Below are positions 1 through 11,264 of a stretch of 64,000 bases of DNA, piece by piece. Position numbers and translations under genes: made by a program. Under the pieces are notes generated by a model. It worked only from the letters and a program-made list of their open reading frames with translations. It was not told the DNA's origin and did no database searches. Each line of letters starts with the position of its first letter. Positions within the stretch are counted from its first letter, which is position 1. Source of the stretch: Impatiens glandulifera (lineage: Eukaryota > Streptophyta > Magnoliopsida > Ericales > Balsaminaceae); NCBI RefSeq assembly GCF_907164915.1, contig NC_061867.1:47960242-48024241 (forward strand). The letters run 5' to 3'.

Positions 1-393
1 TTTCATAGTTTTTAAGTTTAAATTTATTTATTAAACAAAACAAATTTCATAGTTAAAATTCAATAATGAGATCCAACATATAATTTAGGGTGCATTAGCA
101 AAATAACATCAAGATTATAAAGCACATAATCTTTGACCTAGCTCAAAAAGGCACCTTTTCAATCATTATTTATTGAATTGAACAACTGTCACGTTTTGGG
201 CTTCAGGAAGAAGAAGAAGAAGGAAACCCATCTCACCTTCTTCATTCCCGTGGTGGGTTTTACAGTTTCTCTCTCAATCTCTCTCTCAATCATGGCCATT
301 CTCTTAAAGATTTGATCTTCAATTCTTCATTTGGAATATGTTCTTGTGTTCATATTAAAGCCTCAATCATCAGATCTCACTTTTTTTCTTTCA
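1..393 (+). promoter_or_regulatory. Upstream region and 5' leader of the PRA1-like gene, with two short uORFs
   Basis: The stretch before the PRA1 start is AT-rich and then becomes a CT-rich leader (about 268-290, repeated ctctctcaat), which is common in plant 5' UTRs. Two small upstream ORFs precede the main ATG at 394: 292-315 (ATG to TGA, 7 residues) and 338-358 (ATG to TAA, 6 residues). Neither is in frame with the main ORF. They could dampen translation if the leader is transcribed as drawn. The transcription start is not visible, and an intron in the leader cannot be excluded. Confidence 0.5.
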
Positions 394-984
394 ATGTCGA
401 CTACAAAACCACCCCTTTATCCTACTTCCTCCTCCCGTTCATCAACTCCGGCCAATCGGACTCTCCCTCCTCCACCATCGACGTTTCTATCACGCACCAG
501 AGCTCAATTCGCAACTTGCCGTCCATGGCGTGAGGTATTATTCAACTTCCACGCCTTCTCTCTTCCTGATGGTTATGCCGATGCAATTTCTCGCATCAGG
601 AGGAACGTGAATTACTTCAGGGTAAATTACGCATTGGGTATGCTGTTGATTCTGTTCATCAGCCTTATATATCATCCAATTTCAATGATAGTCTTTTTGG
701 TCATTTTCGTTGGCTGGCTCTATCTTTACTTCACCAGAGATGAACCGATTGTCCTGTTCAATAACACAATTGATGATCGTGTTGTTCTTGTGGGATTGAT
801 TGTTGTAACAGTGATTGGTTTGGTGTTCACTAATGTTGGTCTGAATGTGTTGATTTCTTTGATAATTGCTGTTGTTGTTATTGGGTTACATGCTGCATTT
901 CGAATCACTAATGATTTGTTCCTTGATGAAGAAGAAGCTGTTGAGGGAGGTTTGCTGTCTGTTGTTGGAAGTGAACCGTTTTGA
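394..984 (+). CDS. PRA1.F: PRA1 family protein, F-type (prenylated Rab acceptor)
   Basis: This is an intronless 196-residue protein of the PRA1/YIP3 family. These small membrane proteins of the ER-Golgi-endosome system bind prenylated Rab GTPases and help place them on vesicles. The PRA1 core is complete: an N-terminal Ser/Thr/Pro-rich tail, a [18 protein letters not shown] block near residues 45-65, an arginine-rich [13 protein letters not shown] segment, two hydrophobic hairpins (about residues 83-110 and 130-165) split by the conserved YFTRDEP loop, and an acidic tail with FLDEEEA. The RPW block, the RDEP loop and the IDDR motif fit the plant PRA1.F subgroup. I start at 394 ([10 protein letters not shown]); the reading frame is open 21 codons further back, but only from a TTG. 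Length fits the family (about 180-220 residues). Confidence 0.93.
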   Translation: MSTTKPPLYPTSSSRSSTPANRTLPPPPSTFLSRTRAQFATCRPWREVLFNFHAFSLPDGYADAISRIRRNVNYFRVNYALGMLLILFISLIYHPISMIVFLVIFVGWLYLYFTRDEPIVLFNNTIDDRVVLVGLIVVTVIGLVFTNVGLNVLISLIIAVVVIGLHAAFRITNDLFLDEEEAVEGGLLSVVGSEPF

Positions 985-1403
985 ATGATCAAGATTATCA
1001 TCTTGTTTTGTTTTTCCTCGTAATCATTGTTCATTAGTTGAGTTGTTTTTGTACTCTGAAAACTTATAAATGCTTTTATAATTGTGTTTATGCAACTTTT
1101 TGTAAAGTTCTTTCTTATCTATATGTTCATTTGATTGATTCCAGGTTTATGCAATTCTTCTTGTTCAATTTGTTTATGTCTATCTAGAATCTAGATAGTA
1201 TAGGTGATTGGTTCTGTTATTCGATTTTCGATTACTGGATAGTGTAATAGCTTTCCAACTGCTCTGGCCAATGCCTTGACAGATGATGAATTGCTGTAAA
1301 GTTGAATCATGTATGTATCTGGTCCACAATAATGACCTAACCTTGTGGCTCCTACTTGGGTTCATTTGGTAACAAATTGTTTATGTTAGATTTCTAATTC
1401 TAG
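985..1403. other. 3' UTR and downstream flank of the PRA1-like gene
   Basis: The sequence is T-rich with several TTGT/TGTA-type elements (about 1020-1110) suited to a plant 3' UTR and poly(A) site. No convincing coding region is seen on either strand. The short open frame on the minus strand near 1180-1365 has no recognisable domain. Confidence 0.4.
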
Positions 1404-1550
1404 ATGGAATTGGGGATGCGACATTTCCAATTGCGATTCAAGTAAAAACAAAGTATGATTATTTGAAACAGTCTTGGATCCTTAGTGCAGAACTTGATCA
1501 AGAGGCTATAATCAAGCTCCAAGATTGCATTGTGGGGATCCAAATTGAAA
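1404..1550 (+). pseudogene. Orphan exon-like segment, unrecognised
   Basis: A 147-nt block is open in one frame and bounded by splice-like signals: a pyrimidine-rich ttctaattctag acceptor ending at 1403 and a strong gtaagt donor at 1551. In the open frame it reads protein-like and polar, including DATFPIAIQVKTKYDYLKQ followed by a Glu/Asp/Lys-rich stretch. I do not recognise the family. No partner exons were found on either side, so it may be an exon left over from a decayed or captured gene, or an alternative 3' exon of the PRA1 transcript. Open frames of this size can also arise by chance. Confidence 0.3.
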
Positions 1551-1814
1551 GTAAGTGTGAATCATTCTATTTTTATTTTATTATTTGTGTGTAAATGATC
1601 CGAATATGAATACTCGAATCTATAACCATGAACACATGAGTTCTTCAATTATACAACTGAACTCATCTCGGGTTCTTTGTGATCAACCTCTTCTTCTTGT
1701 CTTAATCTTTGAAGTTCTCTTTTAAGCTAGGTATGGCCCATTTCTATATAAAGCACAAACAATTTCCAGCCTTTCAAATAACACACATTCAGAAATCTAT
1801 CCATTCCATTTCAC

Positions 1815-2095
1815 TTTAGGAATGGCAGGGGTACCCTTCAACTGATTGATGAATAATCCTTTTTAATCTCCTTAAGGAATGACACGGTTATCCTTCAATT
1901 ACCCGTTTAAGAATGACAGAGGGGTACCCTTCAACTAATCCATGAATACTCCATTTTAATCTCCTTTAGGAATGGCACGGTTATCCTTCAACTGACCTTG
2001 AGGAATGACTTTAGGAATGGCAGGGGTACCCTACAACTGATCGTTGGATACCCTTCAACTGATCGATGACTACCCGATTAGTTGGATACCCAATT
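1815..2095. repeat. Degenerate short tandem repeat with ggggtaccc cores
   Basis: Imperfect copies of two alternating sub-motifs follow each other: ggaatggcaggggtaccc (about 1819, 1911 and 2013) and gaatgacacggttatcc (about 1877 and 1971), each followed by ttcaactgat or a variant and by ttttaatctcc. The spacing of the first sub-motif is about 92-102 bases. The array ends in a cluster of ggatacccttcaactgatcg-like pieces near 2045-2090. It looks like a decayed minisatellite; no coding role is seen. Confidence 0.65.
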
Positions 2096-2099
2096 CTGA

Positions 2100-2800
2100 A
2101 CGACGAAGAAGAAATGTTTGTCAATTTACATATTCTTATTTAGAATGAAATTAAATCTAAATCTAAATTTAATTAAAATCGCAGGTTAATTATAAACTTG
2201 TAAAATCGAAAATTTATCTTAAATCATAAGAGTTTACTCTCATAAAATATTAGTTTATATAATTAATTAAATAAATAATACTAAAAGAAATAATATTTAC
2301 AAAAATCAATTGCATAAAATAAAATAAATATTATTTTGAATTTGTAAATATAATTTCATTTCTTTTTTCTTGTGAAATAGTATAAAACTATTGATAAACA
2401 CTTTATAAAGTCTAACTTTTATTAAAAAGAATAAGATAAATTCAAACGTTACAAAAATAAAAGAAAACAACTAACAAAAATTATAAACTCCTTTACAAAC
2501 ATAAAATTGTCATATTTTAACATTCAAGGTGACAGATTTCATGCAACTAACAAAAACATTCTTAAAGAGAAAATAAAAAGCAGATACTGCAGAAGCAAGA
2601 AGTTCAAATCTCATATCTTTTAATCTTTTTTGTGATGTCCAAACAAAATAGAAGAAATCAAGATAAATAGATGTTCTAAAATTGTTACAATGATGGCAAA
2701 CATTTAACAAAACCAAAAATGTTCTTTTTTTTTCCTTTTACTCGAGAACTTCAAACACGATAAAGGAAACCAACAAACAGAGGAGGACGAAAATGTCTAA
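2100..2800. other. AT-rich spacer and 3' flank of prefoldin 4
   Basis: This is AT-rich DNA with no recognised gene. The part closest to 2800 is presumably the 3' UTR of the minus-strand prefoldin gene. Confidence 0.4.
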
Positions 2801-5572
2801 TTAATCCTCCTCGAGATTGATAGAGTCATTGAATTTTGCATATAAGATGCGCTTCAGGTTGGCCATTTGAGCAATCGTAGATTCCTTTTCTTCTTCAAGC
2901 TTCTCCAAGTTCTTGGTAGTGGCCTCTTTCATTTGCTCTATCCTTCCCTCAACCTCATCTTTATCCACGTGGGTAAATACCTCTCCAATCTGGAAACGAA
3001 CAATTTCCTCATCCGTCAGGATTAATTCATTGCTCGCATCCTCAAGATTCTCGTTTGTTTCCTAATATATGAATCCACATACAAAACAAACAGAAAAACT
3101 ATTGTTAATTTTCCCGCAGATCTGTATCATTTTCAGAAATCATATACAATATTGAAAAGGATGTGTTTCTGAATTTGGTTTAGAAATCGACAATAAGAAT
3201 TATGTGTCAAATCCACCTAAAGAAGAGAAAACTGACAGAAATAGTGTTCAATGAGCTGTTTTGTTTACCAACATGAACATAATCAAGATTAAAATCTGTA
3301 CCAAAAGATACAAAAAAATAAGTTGCACTATAATTTGGATCATAATCAAGACAATACTTTGTATACCAAGTGAAGCAACTAAATTTACATTATAATTTAA
3401 AATAATCTCATGATCCACAAAAATCTTTTACCAAACCTAAAAACATCACTTTCCAACTTTTTTAACTTTTGACGATTTTCTAATGAGATCGTAATTGTGG
3501 TAGATTACTGATTTCCAAATATTTCCACAACTCAGAATTTCATGGGATCGTTGCTCATAAGTTCCTTTTAATTGCTTGGACATATACAAGTCAATCAAAT
3601 GAGGATATTCAAGAGCCTACAACTAAACAATGTTGCAAGATTCTCATAAGTGAAGAGGCAGTTGTAGTTTCCATAATGTTTTGAAGCTCTTTCAAATGAG
3701 GATATTCAAGAGCCTACAACAAAACAATGTTGCAAGATTCTTATAATTGAAGAGACAGTTGTAGTTTTCGTAATGTTTTCAAGTACTTATCTATAATAAA
3801 CAACAATCAAATTCACTGTAAATGGCAAGTATATGTTGGAATAAGAATACCCACCATTTATTGAGAAAAAAAAATGAGGTTTGTGCAACATAACATATTT
3901 CGATTTTGAAGTACAACTTTTAAATCAATCATAAGACGACCTATCACCCTAAGATGATTAACTGGTTCCCACAAAATGGCTTCATTTGAAGACAACTTTT
4001 ATGTCACATTTGGGAACCAAACTTAGTGTGACACAAATTTATAAATTTATTGGATGTTTATCAACCGAATCTGGATCAGAAATAGAAGTGTTTCCAAGTA
4101 GGCCAATATTAGCATTAATTAGGAGTACATTATGTAGTTAAGCAAGTATACATCCAATGCCAACATCAAACAGATTATGAAAATTTAGGGTATTATAGGA
4201 AATAGTGAATAATTAAACTACAATCTAATCACAATCACGATTCCATTGGAAATTCGCCAAAATTAAACTTGAAAATGATTTTTTTTTTTTGATATGAAAT
4301 TCTTTTGTAACGATGACTCATTTAGCGGTAGAGCATATGAACTCACGGATCCAGATTATAAGATGACTTTTTTGCTTTATTTAGTATCAAAATTATTGTT
4401 TGGTGTGATTTTAGTTTCATTTAGTATAGAGATTATTTTTTGGATCATGATCTATATTATTTTTTGAATCATGATCCATATTATCTTCTAGATTATTGTG
4501 ATTTTTGAAAGACATATTTGGGAATGTAACCCAAATGAAGAAAATGCATCCCAAAACATAGCATACTATAAAATGAGGGAATAGTTATGCAAGTAAGATA
4601 GAAGTGTCAATTCCGCATACCCCCCCATACCCCCCCCCCCCCCCCCCCCCCACTACGGACACATTGAAGTCTCGATTATGTATACCCAATAACATGCATA
4701 GAACATTCAATTTCATAAAACATAGCAAAACATATAACATGAACAACAAAAAATCAGGAGTTCGCTTTGAGTGTGAGATTTGTGCAGCAAACTGAACTAG
4801 ATAGAATGTAATAAAACAATCCATAATTGCTTACTCTAATTTTATCTAACATATTAGTCAATCATCTCGTCAATCAAATCAGTAACAAAAATACTAAACT
4901 ACCCTTACTTTATGGTTTTTTCCGAGATTATCATAAAACAAACCTACATCAAACAAGATCTTGGTTCATTGAACAAGGTGATATGTGATGCAGTTCATTT
5001 CAATCGTGTAGAATAATGAAACTTGGTGTAGACTGTGGATTTCTCTCCAACTTCAACAACTAGCTTTTGAGGTATTCTTCTCTTAATATCTTGGTCTGGG
5101 TTAAAGCTCAAATCAAGATAATATCTCGGCCTAGGTTATTTCAGTTGACATTAGTTTCTCTAGTTCGTTTTATTCAATTTTCTATTGAAACAGAAGTAAA
5201 AGAATTGGAGGAAAACCCAGATTCCAGATCAATTGGGATCTTTGGAATGTATTCACAAACAGTTTCCAGCAACAATCCTGAAACCCTAAATAACTAAATC
5301 CAAAACATATCTAGGCATGATATAAAAGGTTCACTTTATTTACCTTGGCATGCTTGATTTCATCTTCAAGCTCATGAAATCGATTGTTCAATCTTCCGAA
5401 TTTGTTGATGTTTTGCTGATCTTCCCATGTAACTTCTATTCCAGTACCGGAACCCTTTAATCAGGCAAGGAAATAAAAGAGGATCGTTGATATCAACAAA
5501 CTGGGTACAGTATTTTAAAAAAAAAGTAGACATTTCAACTGGGATTAGAGAATTTCAGTTTACCTGCTGCAT
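2801..5572 (-). CDS. PFD4: Prefoldin subunit 4 (three coding exons)
   Basis: The gene encodes a beta-type subunit of the hexameric prefoldin co-chaperone, which passes unfolded tubulin and actin to the chaperonin CCT; plant prefoldin also acts in the nucleus. Coding exons, read on the minus strand, are 5572-5564 (MQQ), 5454-5344 and 3061-2801; all junctions are GT-AG and the sum is 126 residues plus TAA, close to the usual 125-130. Exon 2 has the family hallmark [19 protein letters not shown], exon 3 has [13 protein letters not shown] (the beta-hairpin region), and the end is the conserved [10 protein letters not shown]. The two heptad-rich coiled-coil helices lie at about residues 13-48 and 83-116. 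Intron 2 is long (about 2.28 kb) and contains a 97-bp tandem repeat and a 22-C run. A diverged copy of exon 2 lies at the start of the PPR gene at 11241-11311. Confidence 0.95.
3595..3788. repeat. 97-bp direct tandem duplication in prefoldin intron 2
   Basis: Two adjacent copies begin with tcaaatgaggatattcaaga at 3595 and 3692 and stay alignable to about 3788, with roughly a dozen substitutions between them (for example gaagaggcag versus gaagagacag). This is a local duplication inside an intron, with no protein-coding sign. Confidence 0.85.
4611..4651. repeat. Poly-C tract in prefoldin intron 2
   Basis: A run of 7 C, a short ATA break, then 22 consecutive C (4630-4651). On the transcribed minus strand this is poly-G. 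The open frames that cross it are repeat artefacts (Pro- or Gly-rich). The exact length is vulnerable to sequencing error. Confidence 0.85.
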
Positions 5573-6170
5573 ATTTTATAGAAGGAAGAGCGATGAGAGA
5601 TGAAGAAGAAAGTTACGAATCAAGCTACTAGTGATGTACAAACTAATGCTGGAAGATCACAGCCGCTGGTATTAGTGTAATAACAGTGCTATAATACCCC
5701 CACAAAGACAGCTGAATGAAGATTTCTCGGTGACAAGGTTTTGTTTTGATTAAAGATCCCGTCTTTTCTCTTTATTTCATATCTATGTTCTTAACCCTAA
5801 ATCTGTCTGCTTGAAAGAAAATAAAATAAATAAATAAAATTACCTTCAAAAGTTAAATCCCATTATTTATTTTATTTTATTTTAAAATAATTTTAGAAAC
5901 TCATTTTACTCTTCAATTTATAAATTTTAAATAATTCCGAACAAATAAATTATTTTTTAAAATTTTTTATAAAAATTTATTACACAAAATTTTAAATAAA
6001 TAATTATTTTGAAGACAGTGTCTTAATTTTAAATAATTAAATTTCTTACTATTTTCCAAAAAAATCAAGATTAATCAATAAATAAATAGATTAATAAATA
6101 GATGAGAGAAATAAATAAATTTATTATTATTATTATGTTTGTTTTTTAGAAATTAAAAAAAATATATATA
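5573..6170 (-). promoter_or_regulatory. Upstream region of prefoldin 4
   Basis: About 100-200 bases of mixed sequence sit directly upstream of the prefoldin ATG and presumably hold its 5' UTR and core promoter; beyond 5800 the DNA becomes AT-rich. No unambiguous TATA box or transcription start can be assigned. Confidence 0.35.
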
Positions 6171-6460
6171 TTGACAAAGTCGAATGTCGTCACGACTGTC
6201 GGACCACCACAGAGCACTGCGTCGTAGTTGGTTAGGCAGCAGGGTCTGCAATAGAGCCAACGGACATTGTCAAAATATTTGAAGTAGAGTTCGTGCATTT
6301 TGGGACTAACACATGAGATATAGTGTCGATATTTTTCTCACATTTAACCAAACACTGAACCCTTTGAATTTTTTTTTTAAAACATTATTTAAACGTTCAA
6401 AATTTTTATTTTTTTAATTTACGAGAAAAATTAGACGACGACTATTGGAAACTTTATATT
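6170..6460. repeat. Fragment of a dispersed repeat
   Basis: The part 6290-6450, with acacatgagatatagtgtcg and catttaaccaaacactgaac, aligns with two other places in the window (42570-42740 and 48365-48520), where the same block ends a longer repeat. The preceding GC-richer block (6180-6260) has no second copy that I could find here. Confidence 0.55.
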
Positions 6461-7079
6461 CGTAAAAGTTGGAAGGGGTATAAGTTATATGAGGTATTAA
6501 GATATATAAATTATATAGGTTATATGTGTTTGGTTTGAAATATAAAAGTGGTATAAACGGTATATGTTCTATAATTTTGTGTTTGATTGATAATATAAGA
6601 AAATGAATAAAAAAGAATAAAAGACTATTTTACCTTTATATTTATATAAACTATTTTAGTTATTATTTTAATATTTATCATATTTTAATATTTATTATTA
6701 ATTATATTTAAATTATTAAACATAATATTTAATTATCATATAATATTTAAAAATAATATATATATATATATTATTTTCCATTCTTCTCATTTAGATCACA
6801 ATGACCATAAAAAACGGCTTCATAATAAAATTATTCGATACTTATCGCATAGAAATACATAGTTCACATGTGTCGGTCATTGATTGAATATGCCATCATG
6901 AACATTGCTCTAATGCACAATATCTTTAAAAAAGTACGACAAAGTAAAAAAATTAATATATAAGTTATTATATTTTTGTTTCAAATGAATTAGTATACAA
7001 TATGAAATTTATGTGGATGATCCAGACCAAACACATTGAGCTTCTTTACTTGCATTGATTGATAGAGTTAATTATGAGC
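6460..7079. other. AT-rich intergenic DNA
   Basis: This holds AT-rich sequence with TA-rich runs (6755-6775). I see no gene. The region next to 7080 may hold unrecognisable 3' parts of the NHX pseudogene. Confidence 0.4.
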
Positions 7080-8270
7080 ATTCCTTATTATCTGCAACAA
7101 AAAAGTTAACAAAACATGCTTAAATTACGAGTCCAAGTGTCATGTTTATGCTGAATCATGTTTATGCTGAAGTATTTGTTAAGTCAATACAAATGGTGGA
7201 GTTGGAGATACTCTTGACTCTTGAGGAAGAAGTAATATGTAATGAATTTACATATCCATAAAGGAGTATATAATTGGTTGTGTGAGCAAAAGAGAGTAAG
7301 AAAAAGTGCTTACGACAACCCTAGTGTGCAGTGCGAGAAACAAGTATAAGAAGTTAGATGCAAATTACAAAAGGATACCCAAGGTAATGTGTGTTAGATC
7401 AAAGTTCTGAAACATTGAAAAATACGAAAAATGTGACATCATTCACAACCCCTTCTCCAAACAAAAAACTGTACAAGAATGGAGTCTCATCTTGATTAAG
7501 AAGCTAATCAAAAAAGTTGAACATTTTCAAAGGCATTCTTGTGCTTTGACAATGGTCAAATAAATGTTATTTACTTGCACCTTGCAAACTGAACCAATAA
7601 CTGAAAAAATTGCCCCATTTGCTGCAAAATGAATTAAGAAGAATGATACCCTTTTAAATAGGTTCTAACAACATGGAGGAAAAGAAGCAAATGAGACGAA
7701 GAAAAGAGTGTACCAAGATAATCTCCTATGTCCAAAGAAACTATCTTCATTTTCTTCAAGAACTTTGTAGCCCTGGACCACATATCGGAACAATATGCAT
7801 AATTTGAAAGACAAAACTAATAACTAAATGTGGCTGGCTTACCAAAGGAAATTATTGCGATGAAAATCAAATTACCAACCGCACCAAAGAGTACAATGGT
7901 CACAAAATTCCGAAAGAATTGTGCTTCTTCTTCGCCTGGAATCGGATGAATTCATTCACTGAATTGGGGGAATTCATTACATAAGAATTCTAAAAACAAA
8001 ATACAAATACAAATACTTCTTACTATAATACATTATCCCATGTTAAAAATAATGGGTGGAAGAAGGTAAATGAAGAGAAGATCTTCACTGAAAACCAATA
8101 GATGTGAATTTTTTTCTTAGAAAGGACAATAATCCCAGTTCCTAAACCTAATGTAATTAAAGAAAATATCAGCATTTATCTCTTACTCAACAAGACTACA
8201 TAATCATGAAGTTTAATTAATAGAAAAAATTCACAATTACTAGAGCAGACTCATTTATTTAACAGCCACA
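7080..8270 (-). pseudogene. Broken NHX-type vacuolar Na+/H+ exchanger
   Basis: Read on the minus strand, successive pieces line up in order with plant class I NHX antiporters, which load Na+ or K+ into the vacuole in exchange for protons. The pieces are: INESALVI (about 8262-8232; NHX has MNESITAL); a block reading GLGTGIIV and then, in another frame, LVFSEDLLFIYLLPPIIFN (8148-8045); FFRNFVTIVLFGAVGNLIF (about 7936-7845); FLKKMKIVSLDIGDYL (about 7783-7713); NGAIFSVIGSVCK (7623-7579); LLNQDETPFLYSFLFGEGVV (about 7505-7400); then a shifted NFLYLFLA (about 7350-7325) and possibly KHV (near 7115). Introns are retained, so this is an unprocessed copy. Frameshifts, an in-frame stop and missing exon parts rule out a working transporter. 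The membrane segment FIYLLPPIIFN is the amiloride-site region of NHX proteins. Confidence 0.8.
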
Positions 8271-9842
8271 TAAGTGTGGTGAGAAGCTAAAACACTCTTC
8301 TTCATCACTATTAAGGAAACACAAAAATCCTCCCATATTGACCTATATACAAAGCCAAATCACCATAGACTTCTTTTTGACTTATGAAGTAGGATTCCCA
8401 ATTTTTATATGGATTTGCTCCTTAGGTTGAAGTAGAAGAAGAAATTGATAAGATTAAAAGAGAGATAAAATGAAAGATTAAAAATGGCCAATGGATTAAT
8501 GAGAATTTAAAATTTTATATGGAGGGTTAAATATGGAAGGATAAGATTAGTAGAGTTTATACCTATGGACTATCAGTTACAAGTTTTTACTTAGTATGAG
8601 TATAATTTATACTTATTATAATATATAATTTCTAACCAAAATAGAATGTTATTTGAGAATTATAGAAGGGATTTAGTGTCACTAACCTTTTATCTTGTAC
8701 TGACACAAAATTCCTCGTATTTAGATATTTCATTTGACCGCGAAACAAACAAAATCTAATCAACAAAAGAAGATTGATAAGTCAAAAAGAATTTTTTTTC
8801 AAGGATTCTAACCGATTTATTTAATATATTTCAAAATTTTGAAGACGTATTTATAATATTATTTATTATATAAAAAAGAGAATAATGTCGTACATATCAA
8901 ATTTACTTATTAAGTTTCTAAATTCTATTTTTTTCTATGAACTTAACTAACTTTGTCACTTAATTCTATTTTTTCTATGAACTTAACTAACTTTGTCAAT
9001 TTTATTTAAGTTGACAGAAATTTCAAACTGTCCACATATTATTTTTTAATTTCATATTATCACGTTCAAACAAAATATAATAATTTTTTTTTTTTTCAAC
9101 ATATAACCTTTTTACCGGAACCTTTTATGTAAATCACTAACAAGCATAAATAATTTATTAAAGACTTTGAAAATCAGTTCATAATTGATGTAATCGAAGA
9201 CAGCTGTTCTAGAGCACACAAGGTCTCAGCCTAAACTCAAATAAACCCCTAGTTTAAACAATTCACAAATTTCATTTTTATTTTTATTTCAGTTTTTACA
9301 CTCTTTAATCAATCCATGGTTCTTAATTCTTATAACATGTGAAGGTACGAAAATATTGAATCTAGTAGTCTTGATCTATTCATCTTTAAGAATTTAGCAG
9401 CAGCTTAACTGGAAGTCATCAATCAACGCTCGCTCGACAAATTATGCGCTTGGTAGAAGAAACTATACAAACGAAGTGAAGGATCTCCACATACGAGAAA
9501 AAAAACAATTATCTTAATAATATCCAATATGTCAAAGTAGATTTAACTTTAACAGATAAAACAAGAACAGCAACGAGAGATCTTCACACTCAGATCAAAC
9601 TTCCTTTCATGTAATTGAATCAATTTAAAAAATAATTTAAGCATTAAGAGATATTGAACGACAACCTCAACTTATTAATCTTGTTCTAGGGTGGGTATAT
9701 GTATTTTTAAAAATGGTCTAGAACCATGACCAACATAAGTTAGGCTTTCAAGACTTCGTTTGGGAGGCTTCGATCGGTCATACATACTTTTTGACAAAGT
9801 GTTTTCTGTTCATACTAGTTACCCCGAAAAATAAACCGTTGG
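8271..9842. other. Intergenic DNA between NHX relic and PPR gene
   Basis: This is AT-rich sequence with no recognised gene. The start may include diverged 5' sequence of the NHX copy (to about 8430). A short direct repeat of ttctatgaacttaactaact lies at about 8930-8995. Confidence 0.35.
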
Positions 9843-11264
9843 TCATGAGTTATCGAATAAATGAACACGACTAAATCCTGGATCAATTTGTACCCCTTTA
9901 ACCTTCATAACCTCCCTCACCATCTCCACATCATCCCATCTATCAACTAATGCATATGCATTTGACAAAGCTATATAATCTTCACTTGCATCGATTTTCT
10001 CCGAATCAAACTCAAGAAGTATCCGCCCCACTTTCTCCGCCATCAACACTTCCCCATGAAGCTTACACGCGTTTAACAAACTTCTCCACACAACAGCATC
10101 AGGCTTCCTATTCATTCCAATTATGAATTCATACGCCTCGTTCAAAAGTCCAGCTCGACCTAACAGATTCACAATGCAACCGTAATGCTGTATAGTCGGT
10201 TTAATTCCAAACCGACCCTCCATGCTTTCAAACAAACATAAACCTTCTTGTACCAACCCCCAATGACAACAAGCAGCTAACAAACTAGTGAAAGTCACTT
10301 CATTTGGTTTTAAGTTATTAGATTCCATAGCATTCATAAGCTCTATAGTTTCTTTTCCTCTTCCATGAATTGCTAAACCTGTCATCATGGCAGTCCAAGT
10401 CAGGACGTTTTTAATCTCCATTATGTTGAATATACGAATAGCAGTATTGATCAAACCGCATTTTGAATACATGTCTATTAGTCCTGTTCCTATGAAAACA
10501 TCGATTTCAGGTTTATAAACCGTCTTCTGTATATACCCATGAATGCAAATTCCATTTTCTAGAGAACCCAATTGAGAAACTGCAGAAAGAATACAAACCA
10601 TGGTGCTTTCATTTGGCGATCCAACTTCACGATTAATCAACATTTCTCTAAACAATTTGATTGCATCACGAGCATACCTTGGAATTTTTTCTTTCTGAAT
10701 ACAGTACCCTCTGATCATAGCACTCCATGTTACTGAATTCCTCATTGACATTTCATCAAACAGTTTACGTGCAGAATGAATCTCCCTATGAATACCATAA
10801 AAATGTATAGCAGTGGTTTGCACCATAATATCTGAAAACAACCCATCCTTGATTCCTCGAGCATGAACTTGTTTTCCTTCGAATAAAGCGGAAACAATGG
10901 ATAAACGAGCACAAGATCCTAAAACGAAGACGTAAGTGCGATTGTCGAAAACAAGATTGGGTTTTGATGATAAAGAGTCAGCGAAAGATGAAATGGAGTT
11001 TCTGGGTGGAGAACATCTGATGAGAACGTTTAGAAGATATACGTTTGTAGTGGTGGAAGTAGAGTGGGTCTGAATTGATTTGGCATGGTTGAGAGCGGGT
11101 TGAGTTGATAAATTGCAACAAGATTGAATGAGTTTGGCGAGATTAGATGAGTGATTGTTGCCATTGATGATCAATTGAGCGTGTATTTGTTTGAGATTAG
11201 AGAAGGAGATGTTGTTGGATTGAAGAAAAGTGAGGAATTGAAACCTTGGTGAGTTTGATTTCAT
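9843..11264 (-). CDS. MEF20: E-class pentatricopeptide repeat protein, MEF20-like (organelle RNA editing type)
   Basis: This intronless gene encodes 473 residues. It is a PLS-type PPR protein with alternating P, L and S motifs and a C-terminal E extension; members bind single organellar RNA sites, mostly for C-to-U editing with a separate deaminase. Visible motifs include LKQIHAQLIINGN near the N-terminus, VTWSAMIRGYC, VFIGTGLIDMYSKCG, VLTWTAMMTGLAIHGRG, VTFTSLLAACCHWGLVQEG and HYGCIVNLLGRAG, then an E region (PDAVVWRSLLNACKLHGE onward, to PGFSRVHLFDNS). No DYW domain follows. The order and spacing fit my recollection of Arabidopsis MEF20 (mitochondrial); that assignment is from memory. I start at the first ATG, 11264. 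This ATG lies in a diverged copy of prefoldin exon 2, so the first six or seven residues (MKSNSPR) derive from that fragment. No clear transit peptide is visible, which may reflect a changed N-terminus. Confidence 0.88.
   Translation of the reverse strand: MKSNSPRFQFLTFLQSNNISFSNLKQIHAQLIINGNNHSSNLAKLIQSCCNLSTQPALNHAKSIQTHSTSTTTNVYLLNVLIRCSPPRNSISSFADSLSSKPNLVFDNRTYVFVLGSCARLSIVSALFEGKQVHARGIKDGLFSDIMVQTTAIHFYGIHREIHSARKLFDEMSMRNSVTWSAMIRGYCIQKEKIPRYARDAIKLFREMLINREVGSPNESTMVCILSAVSQLGSLENGICIHGYIQKTVYKPEIDVFIGTGLIDMYSKCGLINTAIRIFNIMEIKNVLTWTAMMTGLAIHGRGKETIELMNAMESNNLKPNEVTFTSLLAACCHWGLVQEGLCLFESMEGRFGIKPTIQHYGCIVNLLGRAGLLNEAYEFIIGMNRKPDAVVWRSLLNACKLHGEVLMAEKVGRILLEFDSEKIDASEDYIALSNAYALVDRWDDVEMVREVMKVKGVQIDPGFSRVHLFDNS

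Noticed and set aside
331..393. Longer N-terminus for the PRA1 protein
   Set aside because: The extension begins with TTG; family alignment and the ATG at 394 support the shorter form.
4585..4824. Pro-rich and Gly-rich open frames over the C run
   Set aside because: They are translations of a homopolymer inside a prefoldin intron.
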